A stretch of 41,431 nucleotides of DNA, from positions 1 to 41,431 of the forward strand of contig JANXSE010000087.1 in the NCBI GenBank assembly GCA_025356695.1, read 5' to 3'. Origin of the DNA: Betaproteobacteria bacterium. Its GTDB lineage: Bacteria > Pseudomonadota > Gammaproteobacteria > Burkholderiales > SG8-41. A model generated the notes under the pieces. That model searched no databases. It was not told the DNA's origin and saw only the letters and a list, made by a program, of their open reading frames with translations. Numbering within the stretch: the stretch's first letter is position 1; each line of letters opens with the position of its first letter. The position numbers and the translations under genes were made by a program. This document shows positions 24,303-32,196 of the stretch, piece after piece.

Positions 24303-25268
24303 TTGCTGCGCGGTGTTCTTGCCGCGCTCGTTCTGTCCATGACGTTTGCGGCCGCCGCCGCGGAAACCCCGTATCCGACGCGTCCGGTGCGTTTCATCGT
24401 GCCCTTCGCCCCCGGCGGCAGTACCGATACGCTGGCGCGCACGCTGGCGCAACGCCTCACGGATGCGCTGGGCCAGCAGGTCGTGGTCGACAATCGTTCC
24501 GGCGGCAACGGCAACATCGGTACTGAAATCGTCGCGCGTGCCGTCCCCGACGGGCACACCATCGTGCTCGGCTATATCGCCAATCTCGGGATCGGCCCCA
24601 GTCTCTACGCGAAGCTGCCGTTTGATCCGGTGAAGGATTTTGCGCCGGTCACCCTGCTGGCAGTCGCCCCGAATATTCTCGTTGCGCATCCGTCGCTGCC
24701 GGTGAAGAACGTGCGCGAACTCGTTGCCTACGCCAAAGCCAATCCGCAGAAGGTCAATTACGCATCGGCGGCGGTGGCCAGCCTCGGGCATCTCGCCGGC
24801 GAACTGCTCAACAGTTCGGCCGGCATTCATATGCAGCATGTGCCTTATAAGGGCAGCGGGCAGGCGGTGATCGATCTGCTCGCCGGGCAGGTGCAGATCA
24901 TGTTCAGCGGCATGTCGTCGGTGATGCCGCATATCAAGGCCGGCAAGCTGCGGCCGCTGGCGGTGACCGGCGCGCAGCGTTCGCCGGCCACACCCGAGGT
25001 GCCGACCATCGCCGAAGCCGGCTATCCGGGCTTCGAAGCGAGTGCCTGGTACAGCGTGATGGCGCCGGCCGGCACGCCGAAGACGGTGGTGATGAGACTG
25101 AATGGCGAAATTCTGCGCGCGCTGAAAATACCCGAGGTGAAAGAGCGTCTGGAGAACGTCGGTTTTGAACTGGTCGGCAGTTCGCCGGATGAATGCGGCA
25201 CCTATATTCGAAACGAAATCGTCAAATGGGCCAAAGTGGTGAAGGCCTCGGGCATCAAAGCCGAATGA
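24303..25268 (+). CDS. Bug (TctC)-family substrate-binding protein, first of three in tandem
   Basis: This is a periplasmic binding protein of about 321 residues. Landmarks are YPTRPVRFIVPFAPGGSTD, VVVDNRSGGNGNIG, ARAVPDGHTIVLG, MQHVPYKGSGQAVIDLLAGQV and TPEVPTIAEAGYPGF. The start is uncertain. A TTG at 24303 gives a tidy signal peptide (LRGVLAALVLSMTFAAAAAE) just after the DUF3460-like stop. An upstream start at 24225 would overlap that gene by 74 bases, and the ATG at 24339 leaves too little signal peptide. The next Bug gene starts in an ATGA overlap. No TctA/TctB genes are near, so membrane components must come from elsewhere. Confidence 0.88.
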   Translation: MLRGVLAALVLSMTFAAAAAETPYPTRPVRFIVPFAPGGSTDTLARTLAQRLTDALGQQVVVDNRSGGNGNIGTEIVARAVPDGHTIVLGYIANLGIGPSLYAKLPFDPVKDFAPVTLLAVAPNILVAHPSLPVKNVRELVAYAKANPQKVNYASAAVASLGHLAGELLNSSAGIHMQHVPYKGSGQAVIDLLAGQVQIMFSGMSSVMPHIKAGKLRPLAVTGAQRSPATPEVPTIAEAGYPGFEASAWYSVMAPAGTPKTVVMRLNGEILRALKIPEVKERLENVGFELVGSSPDECGTYIRNEIVKWAKVVKASGIKAE

Positions 25269-26215
25269 AAAAAATCGCGACCGTGCTGTTGCTACTGCCG
25301 GCGTTGGCGTGGGCGCAGGTTTATCCGTCCAAACCCGTGCGCCTGATTGCTGCGTCATCGCCGGGCAGCGCAGTCGATATCGTCTCGCGCGTGATTGCGC
25401 AAAAACTGTCCGAGCAGCTCGGTCAGCAGGTCGTGGTTGATAACCGCGCCGGGGCCGGTGGCAATCTCGGTGCAGAACTCGCGGCGAAAGCGGCTCCTGA
25501 CGGCTATACCGTGTTCATGGCAACACCGGCGCAGGCCATCAACACGGGACTCTATCGCAAACTCGATTACGATCTCGTGCGCGACTTTGTACCGGTGAGC
25601 CAGTTGACGGTCGGACACTATTGCGTGGCGGTGCATCCCTCGCTGCCGGTGCAATCGGTGAAGGAGCTGATTGCGCTGGCGCGCTTGCGGCGCGGTCAGC
25701 TCAATTACGCCTCGGCCGGCACCGGCAATGCGACGCATCTGGCCGGCGAACTGTTTACCAGCATGGCGAAGATCGAACTGGTGCACGTGCCGTACAAAGG
25801 CAGCGGCCCGGCCCTGACCGATCTGATCGGCGGCCAAGTGCAGATCATGTTTCCGAACCTCACCGCGGCGATACCCTATGTAAAGTCCAAACGCCTGCAT
25901 GTGCTGGCGGTGAGCGGGGAAAAACGCTCGGTAATCATGCCGGAGCTGCCGACGGTCAGCGAAGCCGGCTTGCCCGGCTACCGTGTCATTTCATGGTTCG
26001 GCCTGTTGACGCCGGCCGGCGTTGCACCGGAAATCGTGGCGCGCCTGCAACGCGAATTGACGGCAACGATGCGCTCTGCCGACGTGCGCGACAAACTGGC
26101 CGGCGAAGGCGCCGAACCGATGGCGAGCACGCCGGAGCAGTTCGCGGCATTTATCAAGAGCGAAATCACGCAGTGGGTGAAGGTCGTGCGCGCGGCGAAG
26201 ATCAGTGCCGAATAA
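25265..26215 (+). CDS. Bug (TctC)-family substrate-binding protein, second in tandem
   Basis: This 316-residue periplasmic protein has a short, clean signal peptide (residues 1-17, ending AWA-QVYPSKP). Landmarks are YPSKPVRLIAASSPGSAVD, VVVDNRAGAGGNLG, AKAAPDGYTVFMATP, LVHVPYKGSGPALTDLIGGQV and MPELPTVSEAGLPGY. The GxxxD loop reads SSPGSAVD instead of the common PPGGSTD, so its ligand-pocket lip differs from its neighbours. The ATG overlaps the previous stop (ATGA), showing translational coupling. It is followed by a third paralogue 46 bp on. Confidence 0.92.
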   Translation: MKKIATVLLLLPALAWAQVYPSKPVRLIAASSPGSAVDIVSRVIAQKLSEQLGQQVVVDNRAGAGGNLGAELAAKAAPDGYTVFMATPAQAINTGLYRKLDYDLVRDFVPVSQLTVGHYCVAVHPSLPVQSVKELIALARLRRGQLNYASAGTGNATHLAGELFTSMAKIELVHVPYKGSGPALTDLIGGQVQIMFPNLTAAIPYVKSKRLHVLAVSGEKRSVIMPELPTVSEAGLPGYRVISWFGLLTPAGVAPEIVARLQRELTATMRSADVRDKLAGEGAEPMASTPEQFAAFIKSEITQWVKVVRAAKISAE

Positions 26216-26261
26216 ATTTTTCCCGGCGCACCGTCGCCGCTCAACCAGTGGGGAGAACGTA

Positions 26262-27233
26262 GTGAAACTTTTCAAATCCAGTATGGTGTTGTTGTTGTCC
26301 GCCGCCGCATTTGCCGCCGTCGCTGCCGAACCCGGTTATCCAAGCAAACCGGTGCGCATGATCGCGCCCTATCCGCCGGGCGGCACCTCCGACATCATTG
26401 CGCGCATCGTCGGCCAGAAACTGAACGAGGCCTGGGGACAGCAGATCGTTGTTGATAATCGTGCCGGCGCCAACGGCGGCATTGGCAGCGAACTGGCGGC
26501 GAAGTCGCCGGCCGACGGTTACACGCTGCTGGTCGGCAACATGACGCCGATCGCGGCGAACCCGTCTCTCTACGCGAAACTCGGCTACGATCCGCTGCGC
26601 GATTTCGCGGGGGTGACGCTGGTCGCCGCCGGCCCCAACGTGCTGGTGGTCAACCCGTCGTTGCCGGTGAAATCGGTGCAGGAACTCACGGCCTATGGCA
26701 AGGCGAATCCAGGCAAGCTCAATTTCGGTTCCGGTGGCGCCGGCTCACCAGCGCATCTGGCCGGTGAAATGTACAAGACGCTGACGGGTGTTGCGATGAC
26801 GCACGTCCCGTACAAAGGCACGGTGCTGTCGGTCAATGATCTGATTGCCGGCCAGGTTCAACTCGTTTTCTCCGACGCGCCGCCGGCGATGCCGCACGTG
26901 AAAAGCGGCAAGCTGCGCGCGCTGGCCGTCACCAGCGTCAAACGCACACCCTTAATGCCCGAACTGCCGACGGTGGCGGAAGCCGGTGTTGCCGGCTTCG
27001 CGCTCGACAACTGGTGGGGCATCCTGGTGCCGGCGGGCACGCCGAAGCCCATCATCGGCCGTATCAATGCGGAAATCGTCAAGGCGATGCAGATGACTGA
27101 CGTCAAGGAGCGTTTCGCCAATCTCGGCGTCGAGGCGATTCACAGCACGCCCGCCGCCTTCGACGATTACGTCAAGGCCGAGCTCGCCAAACTGGCGAAA
27201 ATCATCAAGGCTTCGGGCGCGCGCGCCGACTGA
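26262..27233 (+). CDS. Bug (TctC)-family substrate-binding protein, third in tandem
   Basis: This 323-residue periplasmic protein starts at a GTG preceded by GGGGAGA, giving the signal peptide VKLFKSSMVLLLSAAAFAAV then AAEPGYPSKP. Landmarks are MIAPYPPGGTSDIIARI, IVVDNRAGANGGIG, AKSPADGYTLLVGN, MTHVPYKGTVLSVNDLIAGQV and MPELPTVAEAGVAGF. It is clearly paralogous to the two upstream genes but diverged along the whole length, so this is an old tandem duplication or a collected array, not a recent copy. It ends 21 bp from the convergent thioesterase gene. Confidence 0.92.
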   Translation: MKLFKSSMVLLLSAAAFAAVAAEPGYPSKPVRMIAPYPPGGTSDIIARIVGQKLNEAWGQQIVVDNRAGANGGIGSELAAKSPADGYTLLVGNMTPIAANPSLYAKLGYDPLRDFAGVTLVAAGPNVLVVNPSLPVKSVQELTAYGKANPGKLNFGSGGAGSPAHLAGEMYKTLTGVAMTHVPYKGTVLSVNDLIAGQVQLVFSDAPPAMPHVKSGKLRALAVTSVKRTPLMPELPTVAEAGVAGFALDNWWGILVPAGTPKPIIGRINAEIVKAMQMTDVKERFANLGVEAIHSTPAAFDDYVKAELAKLAKIIKASGARAD

Positions 27234-27254
27234 GCCGCTGCACGCGCCAGCGTG

Positions 27255-28211
27255 TTACTGCCGTTTGCCCGCGACGTGGTGGGTAACGACATCGAGCACG
27301 CGCGCGCCGCTGTCTGTTTTGACTTCGGTGCGCACCACCGCGATCGTTTTGCCGGCATGCACGACGCGTGACTTGACGGCCAGCGCCTTGCCGCGGCCGG
27401 GGCTGATGTAGCACGCCGATATGTTTGACAGCAGCATATGCGCTGGTGCCGCCACGCAGGCACAGCGCGCGGCAATGCCCACCGAGATGCCGCCCTGCAC
27501 GTGGCCGACGCGGTTGCCCAGATGCGGCCCCACCGCGAAACGCGTGCGCGCGCCGTCGCGCGTGCGCACCGGCAGACCGCCCCAGAAATGCTGGATGAAG
27601 GCGGGCTGCGCCGCCGCCCTGTTCAGGGCGGTCTGGCATGACCGGAATACCGGCCGCTCGTCGGAGGTGAGTTCTTTTTCCGTCAGTGCCACCGGTTGCG
27701 GCGGTGTCGCGTACTGCCATGGCAATGGCGCGAGTTCCACGCCGGGGGGCGGATCGAGCGCGGCGAACTCCGCGCTGGCGTGGCAGATGATGCCGCTGTC
27801 GGTAGTGAGGGTGGCGCCGGCCAGCAGCTGGGGCACCGCGGTGCCGGCAAAAGCGCCCAGTGGTTGCGCGATCGCGTGCGCGTCGCCGTTCGCCGGCAGG
27901 CCGGTGAACTGCATTTGCAGATGCAGCGTGGCAAGCCGCGCGCCGTCGGCGACCTGGCTGCGCGTGGCGGTGGCGAGCGAACTGTCGGCGAGCATGCACA
28001 GTGCGGTGAGATCGAGCAGACCGTCGGCATCGCGGGTGTGCGGCGCGTGCGGCACCGACATGGCGACGCTCGCACCGTTGATGCGCGGCAGCGCCATGTC
28101 GAGAAAGTAGCCGGCGAAATGCAGACCGGGTATGCGGTTGCCGGCGATGCCGCGCAGGACCTGCGCGCGGATAGCTGCGGCTTCAGGGTATAAATGTGTT
28201 TTTTTATTCAT
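27255..28211 (-). CDS. PaaI-like thioesterase with two hotdog domains
   Basis: This 318-residue protein looks like a tandem hotdog-fold thioesterase. The first half includes MALPRINGASVAM and LLDLTALCMLADSSLATATRSQ with ARLATLHLQMQFTG. The second half repeats the pattern with GNRVGHVQGGISVGIAARCA, the HxxGG-like turn of PaaI enzymes, and VVHAGKTIAVVRTEVK. Members hydrolyse acyl-CoA thioesters. The ATG at 28211 (MNKKTHLYP) is preferred over an upstream start that overlaps the MFS gene. It lies 10 bp after the MFS gene on the same strand, so the two are co-transcribed. Confidence 0.8.
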   Translation of the reverse strand: MNKKTHLYPEAAAIRAQVLRGIAGNRIPGLHFAGYFLDMALPRINGASVAMSVPHAPHTRDADGLLDLTALCMLADSSLATATRSQVADGARLATLHLQMQFTGLPANGDAHAIAQPLGAFAGTAVPQLLAGATLTTDSGIICHASAEFAALDPPPGVELAPLPWQYATPPQPVALTEKELTSDERPVFRSCQTALNRAAAQPAFIQHFWGGLPVRTRDGARTRFAVGPHLGNRVGHVQGGISVGIAARCACVAAPAHMLLSNISACYISPGRGKALAVKSRVVHAGKTIAVVRTEVKTDSGARVLDVVTHHVAGKRQ

Positions 28212-28221
28212 GGGTTGTTTT

Positions 28222-29472
28222 CTAGGAAGCCGCTTCAATGCCAAGCCGCGCATAGGTTTCGCGCATGTGCAGACGCAGGCGCGGCAGCTGGTGGGCAAGA
28301 TACAACGCGCCGGTCAAACAGACAATGCCGCCGACCAGCAGCGTATGCGTCGCGCCGATGCGGTCGGCCAGCGCGCCCGCAAGCATTGCGCCCAGCGGCA
28401 CCACGCCGAGGAAGGCCGCCGTGTAAAGGCTCATGACGCGGCCGCGTTTGTCGTCTTCGACGATGGTCTGCAGAATCATGTTGATCGACACCGAGGTGAC
28501 CAGAATGCTGCCGCCGATCACCGCCATCAGCGCCAGCGACAACGGCAGCGCGCGCGATTGCGACAATGCAACCAGCGCGCAACCGGCCAGCAGCGCCGCG
28601 GAGAGAATAAACCGCAGGAGGCCGCGCACGTTGCCGCGCGAGGCCAGAAACAGCGTGGCGCACACGGCGCCGCAACCGGCCGCACCGACCAGAAAACCGA
28701 GCGTCTGCGCGTTGCCGTCGAAGGCCTCGTGCACCACCGCGGGCATCAGCGTGCTGTACGGCGCCGCGGTCAGTGCGAGCAGCGACAACACGGTCAGCAG
28801 CGCGCGGATCGGCACGCTGCGCCACGCATAGAGCACACCGTCGGCGATGCCGCGCAGCGCCGGCGGATGCGATGCGGCCGTCGGCTGCGGACTGACGCGG
28901 ATGAAGGCGAAGCTCACCAGCACCGCGACATAGGTGATGGCGTTGATCAAAAAGCAGGTCGCTTCGCTGAACCAGGCAATCAGGAGGCCGGCCACCGAAG
29001 GGCCGACGAGGCGGCCGCAATTGGCGACCAGCGAGGTGGTGGCGACGGCATTGGGCAGATCCTGTTTGTCGCCGATCAATTCGAGCAGATAAGCATGCCG
29101 CACCGGCAGTTCGACGGCGACGCAGATGCCGAGCATCACGGTCAGCGCAATGACATGCCAGACCTCGATCCAGCCGCCGTAGGCGAGCACGGCTAGCGCA
29201 ATGGCCTGCAGCATTTCCAGCACCTGCGTGGCCAGCATCATGCGGTGCCGGTTGAAGCGGTCTGCCCAGATGCCCGCCACCGGCGCCAGCAGCAGCACCG
29301 GCACATTGGCGGCGAAGCTCAACACGCCGAGCAGTGTCGCCGATCCGGTGAGCTTGTAGACCAGCCAACTCACTGCGATCTGCTGTATCCAGTAGCCGAC
29401 CAGCGCGCACGACTGGCCGGCGACGAAATAAGCGAAATTGCGGTGGCGCAGGGCGCGCAAGGGTGACGGCAT
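28222..29472 (-). CDS. MFS transporter (DHA3 / EntS-like)
   Basis: This 416-residue protein has about 12 membrane segments and the N-terminal pattern LRALRHRNFAYFVAGQSCALVG, then the loop motif GIWADRFNRHRMMLATQ between helices 2 and 3. This is typical of the MFS_3 / drug:H+ DHA3 group, which exports siderophores, drugs or metabolites. It precedes the thioesterase gene in one unit, so export of a carboxylate product is conceivable (inference). Its start is divergent from the TPR-glycosyltransferase-like gene across 79 bp. Confidence 0.88.
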   Translation of the reverse strand: MPSPLRALRHRNFAYFVAGQSCALVGYWIQQIAVSWLVYKLTGSATLLGVLSFAANVPVLLLAPVAGIWADRFNRHRMMLATQVLEMLQAIALAVLAYGGWIEVWHVIALTVMLGICVAVELPVRHAYLLELIGDKQDLPNAVATTSLVANCGRLVGPSVAGLLIAWFSEATCFLINAITYVAVLVSFAFIRVSPQPTAASHPPALRGIADGVLYAWRSVPIRALLTVLSLLALTAAPYSTLMPAVVHEAFDGNAQTLGFLVGAAGCGAVCATLFLASRGNVRGLLRFILSAALLAGCALVALSQSRALPLSLALMAVIGGSILVTSVSINMILQTIVEDDKRGRVMSLYTAAFLGVVPLGAMLAGALADRIGATHTLLVGGIVCLTGALYLAHQLPRLRLHMRETYARLGIEAAS

Positions 29473-29509
29473 GGCAGCGGGATTTTAGGACAATGACCCG
29501 AGTGTGGCT

Positions 29510-29525
29510 ACGCCGGATAAGGCGT
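29510..29525. repeat. REP-like short inverted repeat
   Basis: ACGCC (29510-29514) and GGCGT (29521-29525) flank GGATAA. The 14-mer GCCGGATAAGGCGT is identical to the core of enterobacterial REP sequences as I remember them, but only half a REP unit is present. Chance resemblance is quite possible. Confidence 0.3.
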
Positions 29526-29551
29526 GTGCCGAGTCTGTCATAATCGTGCGC

Positions 29552-30910
29552 ATGAATGACAGCAATAAAAAGCACAGGGCCGATCGATTGCTGACGGAAG
29601 CGGCACAGCAGATCAAGCGCGGCGACTATGAACGCACGCTTGCCTGTTGCGAAGAAGTGCTGGCGCTGATTCCGGATGACGTCGATGCGCTGGTCACGCT
29701 CGGCCGTGTCGCCATGCTGCAGTACCGCTGGCAGGATGCGATTGAATTGTTCGACCGTGCATTGAGCTGCCGCGTCGATCCGTGGACGCTGGCCAATCTC
29801 GGCAGTTGCTACTGGAAGACCGGTGACCTCGATCAGGCCGAGTACTGCCTGCGCGGCACGCTCGAACTGGAGCCGGGGCTGACGGCGGCGCGTGTCGGGC
29901 TGGCGACCGTGATGCACGCGCGCAGACGTTTTGACGAATCGCTGGTTGAACTCGATGCGGCGGCTGGTACCGATCCGGATGACTTTCAGATCGACAGCCG
30001 GCGCGGTTGCACGCTGGCGCGGCTTGAACGTTACGATGAGGCGCAGGCGGCGTTTGAACACGCGGCGGTGCAGGCAGGCAAATTCAGTTATCCGCGGCTG
30101 GTCGCGTTCGACCGCGCATGCTGGGACAAGGTGTGCATGCCGGGCCGGGTGGTCGAGGCGCCGCTGATCGCGTTTTCGACCGGCGACGCGAAGAATGCCG
30201 GCGGCCACGTCACGCTGATCTCCTGTAATCCGCCCTATGTGCGCAAATTCGGCTTTGCATTTCTGCGTTCTTACGCAAAGCATGCGCAGGGCGCCAGCGC
30301 GCTGCATCTGCATATCTACGATCCGGACCCGACCATCATCGAAGAAGTGCGCGCACTGGTGCGGGAATGCGGTCTGGCGAATTTCGTCGCCACGGCCGAG
30401 GCCAGCCCGTTTCCATTGGAGCGACCGCTGCAGCGACGTGCCTACTATGCCTGCGGCCGGCTCGTGCACATGAATGACTGGTTAAAGCACTATGCGCGGC
30501 CGGTGTTGAGTCTCGATGTCGACTTCATTGTCGAAGATCGTCTGGACACTCTGGTTGCGGCGGCGGCCGGTGCCGACCTTGCGCTCAATCCGCGCGCGCC
30601 GATCGATTCGCCCTGGCTCGACATCATCGCCAATATCATCGTCGCTAATCCGACGCCGGCGGCAATCGGCTATTTTTCAGCGGTGCGCAATTACGTGATG
30701 ACGATGTTGGAGCGCGAGCCGGAATCGTGGCTGGTCGACCAAAGCGCGCTGTATTGCGTGCTGGTGATGATGCGTCGTTACGCCGCCGAGCCGTCGATCG
30801 CTTGGTTGCCACCCGACGCCGCGCAGGGCCGGCTGTGGCATATGGGGCATGCCTACGAACACCTGCTGCTGGATCCGCGCTACCGCAAGTACGCCGCCGC
30901 CGAAGCGTGA
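29552..30910 (+). CDS. TPR protein with a glycosyltransferase-like C-terminal domain
   Basis: This is a 452-residue soluble protein without a signal peptide. Residues about 8-190 form tetratricopeptide repeats, with recognisable units such as YERTLACCEEVLALIPDDVDALVTLG, written in part, and WTLANLGSCYWKTGDLDQAE. Residues about 210-452 look like a GT-A nucleotide-sugar fold: VTLISCNPPYVRKFGFAF, LHIYDPDPTIIEEV, then LSLDVDFIVEDRLD with a DxD-like Asp322-Val-Asp324, and a late WHMGHAYEHLL. TPR-GT fusions often glycosylate proteins or lipids. The start ATG has no ribosome site; a CATAAT box only 7 bases upstream hints at a leaderless transcript. The substrate is unknown. Confidence 0.72.
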   Translation: MNDSNKKHRADRLLTEAAQQIKRGDYERTLACCEEVLALIPDDVDALVTLGRVAMLQYRWQDAIELFDRALSCRVDPWTLANLGSCYWKTGDLDQAEYCLRGTLELEPGLTAARVGLATVMHARRRFDESLVELDAAAGTDPDDFQIDSRRGCTLARLERYDEAQAAFEHAAVQAGKFSYPRLVAFDRACWDKVCMPGRVVEAPLIAFSTGDAKNAGGHVTLISCNPPYVRKFGFAFLRSYAKHAQGASALHLHIYDPDPTIIEEVRALVRECGLANFVATAEASPFPLERPLQRRAYYACGRLVHMNDWLKHYARPVLSLDVDFIVEDRLDTLVAAAAGADLALNPRAPIDSPWLDIIANIIVANPTPAAIGYFSAVRNYVMTMLEREPESWLVDQSALYCVLVMMRRYAAEPSIAWLPPDAAQGRLWHMGHAYEHLLLDPRYRKYAAAEA

Positions 30911-30927
30911 CGGCGTTTCAATCGCCC

Positions 30928-31020
30928 AGGGAAGCGCTGATTAAGTTCTTTGTTCAATTCGTGCTTCCTCGAATGTCGGGTATATACAAGGGGGCGAGCC
31001 CCCTTGTTCAGTGCATCCCT
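30928..31020. mobile_element. Putative 93-bp MITE-like element with terminal inverted repeats
   Basis: The left end AGGGAAGCGCTGATTAAG (30928-30945) matches the inverted right end (31003-31020, reading AGGGATGCACTGAACAAG on the other strand) at 14 of 18 bases. Inside it a perfect hairpin, ACAAGGGGG (30986-30994) / CCCCCTTGT (30999-31007) with loop CGAG, overlaps the right end. It has no coding capacity. No clear target duplication is visible. It lies between the convergent TPR-GT and UDP-xylose synthase genes, and its last two bases form part of the latter's stop codon. Confidence 0.5.
30986..31007. terminator. Perfect 9-bp GC hairpin between convergent genes
   Basis: ACAAGGGGG and CCCCCTTGT form a perfect stem around CGAG. 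It could terminate both convergent genes, although neither side has a proper T-tract. It lies within the MITE-like element. Confidence 0.5.
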
Positions 31021-31954
31021 AAGCCAGTTTGCGCTTGAAATAAGCGATGGTTTCGCGCAGGCCGTCGTCAAGTGGCGTGTGCGGCTGCCAGTCGAGCGTT
31101 TTTCGCGCCAGCGAGATATCGGGCTGGCGTTGTTGCGGATCGTCGGCCACCGCCGGCTTGAAGGCGAGCCTGGAACGTGATGTGGTCAGCGCAAGAATTT
31201 TTTCGGCCAGCGCACCGACGGAAATTTCTGCCGGGTTGCCCAGGTTGACGGGGCCGGTGAAGCCGTCGGCGCTGTCCATCAATCGAACCAGTCCGTCGAT
31301 CAGATCATCCACATAACAGAACGAGCGCGATTGCGTGCCGTCGCCATAAATGGTGATGTCTTCGCCGCGCAGCGCCTGCACGATGAAGTTGCTGACCACG
31401 CGGCCGTCGTTCGGATGCATGTTCGGGCCGTAGGTATTGAAGATGCGCGCCACCTTGATGTCGACGCCGTGCTGGCGGTGATAATCGAAAAACAGGGTTT
31501 CGGCGCAGCGCTTGCCTTCGTCATAACAACTGCGCAGGCCGATTGGGTTGACGTGGCCGACATAGTCTTCCGCCTGCGGATGCACCTCGGGATCGCCGTA
31601 GACCTCGGAGGTCGAAGCCTGCAGGATGCGCGCCTTGACGCGCTTCGCCAGCCCCAGCATGTTGATCGCGCCGTGCACCGAGGTCTTGGTCGTCTGCACC
31701 GGATCGAACTGATAGTGCACGGGTGAAGCCGGGCAGGCGAGGTTGTAGATCTGCTCGACCTCGACGTAGAGCGGGAAGGTGATGTCGTGACGCATCAGTT
31801 CGAAGTACGGTTTACCGGCCAGATGCGCGATGTTTTGTTTGCCGCCGGTAAAGAAATTGTCGGCGCATAGCACGTCGTTGCCCGAGGCGAGCAGTTTTTC
31901 GCAGAGGTGCGAGCCGAGAAAGCCGGCGCCGCCAGTGACGAGGATTTTTTTCAC
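31019..31954 (-). CDS. UDP-glucuronate decarboxylase (UDP-xylose synthase)
   Basis: This 311-residue SDR enzyme converts UDP-glucuronate to UDP-xylose. NAD binds at [10 protein letters not shown] (residues 8-17). The catalytic residues are Thr115 and Glu117 ([15 protein letters not shown]), Tyr144 and Lys148 (SCYDEGKR). [23 protein letters not shown] is the family fingerprint. The GTG at 31954 is chosen because AAGGA stands 7 bases upstream and because [11 protein letters not shown] is the normal N-terminus; a longer frame to 31984 adds ten unlikely residues. Its TAG stop uses two bases of the adjacent MITE-like element. UDP-xylose may feed the glycosyltransferase-like neighbour (inference). 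Confidence 0.93.
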   Translation of the reverse strand: MKKILVTGGAGFLGSHLCEKLLASGNDVLCADNFFTGGKQNIAHLAGKPYFELMRHDITFPLYVEVEQIYNLACPASPVHYQFDPVQTTKTSVHGAINMLGLAKRVKARILQASTSEVYGDPEVHPQAEDYVGHVNPIGLRSCYDEGKRCAETLFFDYHRQHGVDIKVARIFNTYGPNMHPNDGRVVSNFIVQALRGEDITIYGDGTQSRSFCYVDDLIDGLVRLMDSADGFTGPVNLGNPAEISVGALAEKILALTTSRSRLAFKPAVADDPQQRQPDISLARKTLDWQPHTPLDDGLRETIAYFKRKLA

Positions 31955-32006
31955 GCGCTGTCCTTCGGAGTTCCGTCGCGGCATTGTATTGGATTGGCCA
32001 CAGGGT

Positions 32007-32145
32007 GGCTACGCGGCGCGCGGACACGTTACCGGCGTAGCCGGCCGTTTGCGGGCAGCGCGCCACGCACTCGCTCCCGCCCCGGATCGCTTCACGAACG
32101 CCGTGTCGCGAGTGCGCGCGGACACGTTACCGGCGCAGCTGGCCG
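32007..32145. repeat. 32-bp direct repeats and inverted repeats in a divergent intergenic region
   Basis: Two copies of a 32-base sequence (32016-32047 and 32114-32145), containing CGCGCGGACACGTTACCGGC, differ at only two positions and are 98 bp apart. Two inverted pairs are also present: GGCTACGC (32007-32014) with GCGTAGCC (32035-32042), and CGCACTCGC (32066-32074) with GCGAGTGCG (32108-32116). The block fills most of the 242-bp gap between the divergent UDP-xylose synthase and MFS genes. Confidence 0.75.
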
Positions 32146-32196
32146 CCTGCTATATTCGGCGTTCCCGTTTTCATCGCATCGAGCACCGGCGCGGCA

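Noticed and set aside
29539..29544. CATAAT box as a promoter for the TPR protein
   Set aside because: The spacing to the ATG would fit a leaderless mRNA, but there is no acceptable -35 element. It is recorded only as a hint in the gene entry.
28235..30469. 744-residue minus-strand frame spanning the MFS gene and the TPR protein
   Set aside because: It overlaps the well-supported MFS gene in another frame and the TPR-glycosyltransferase gene on the opposite strand. Its protein is low-complexity and motif-free.
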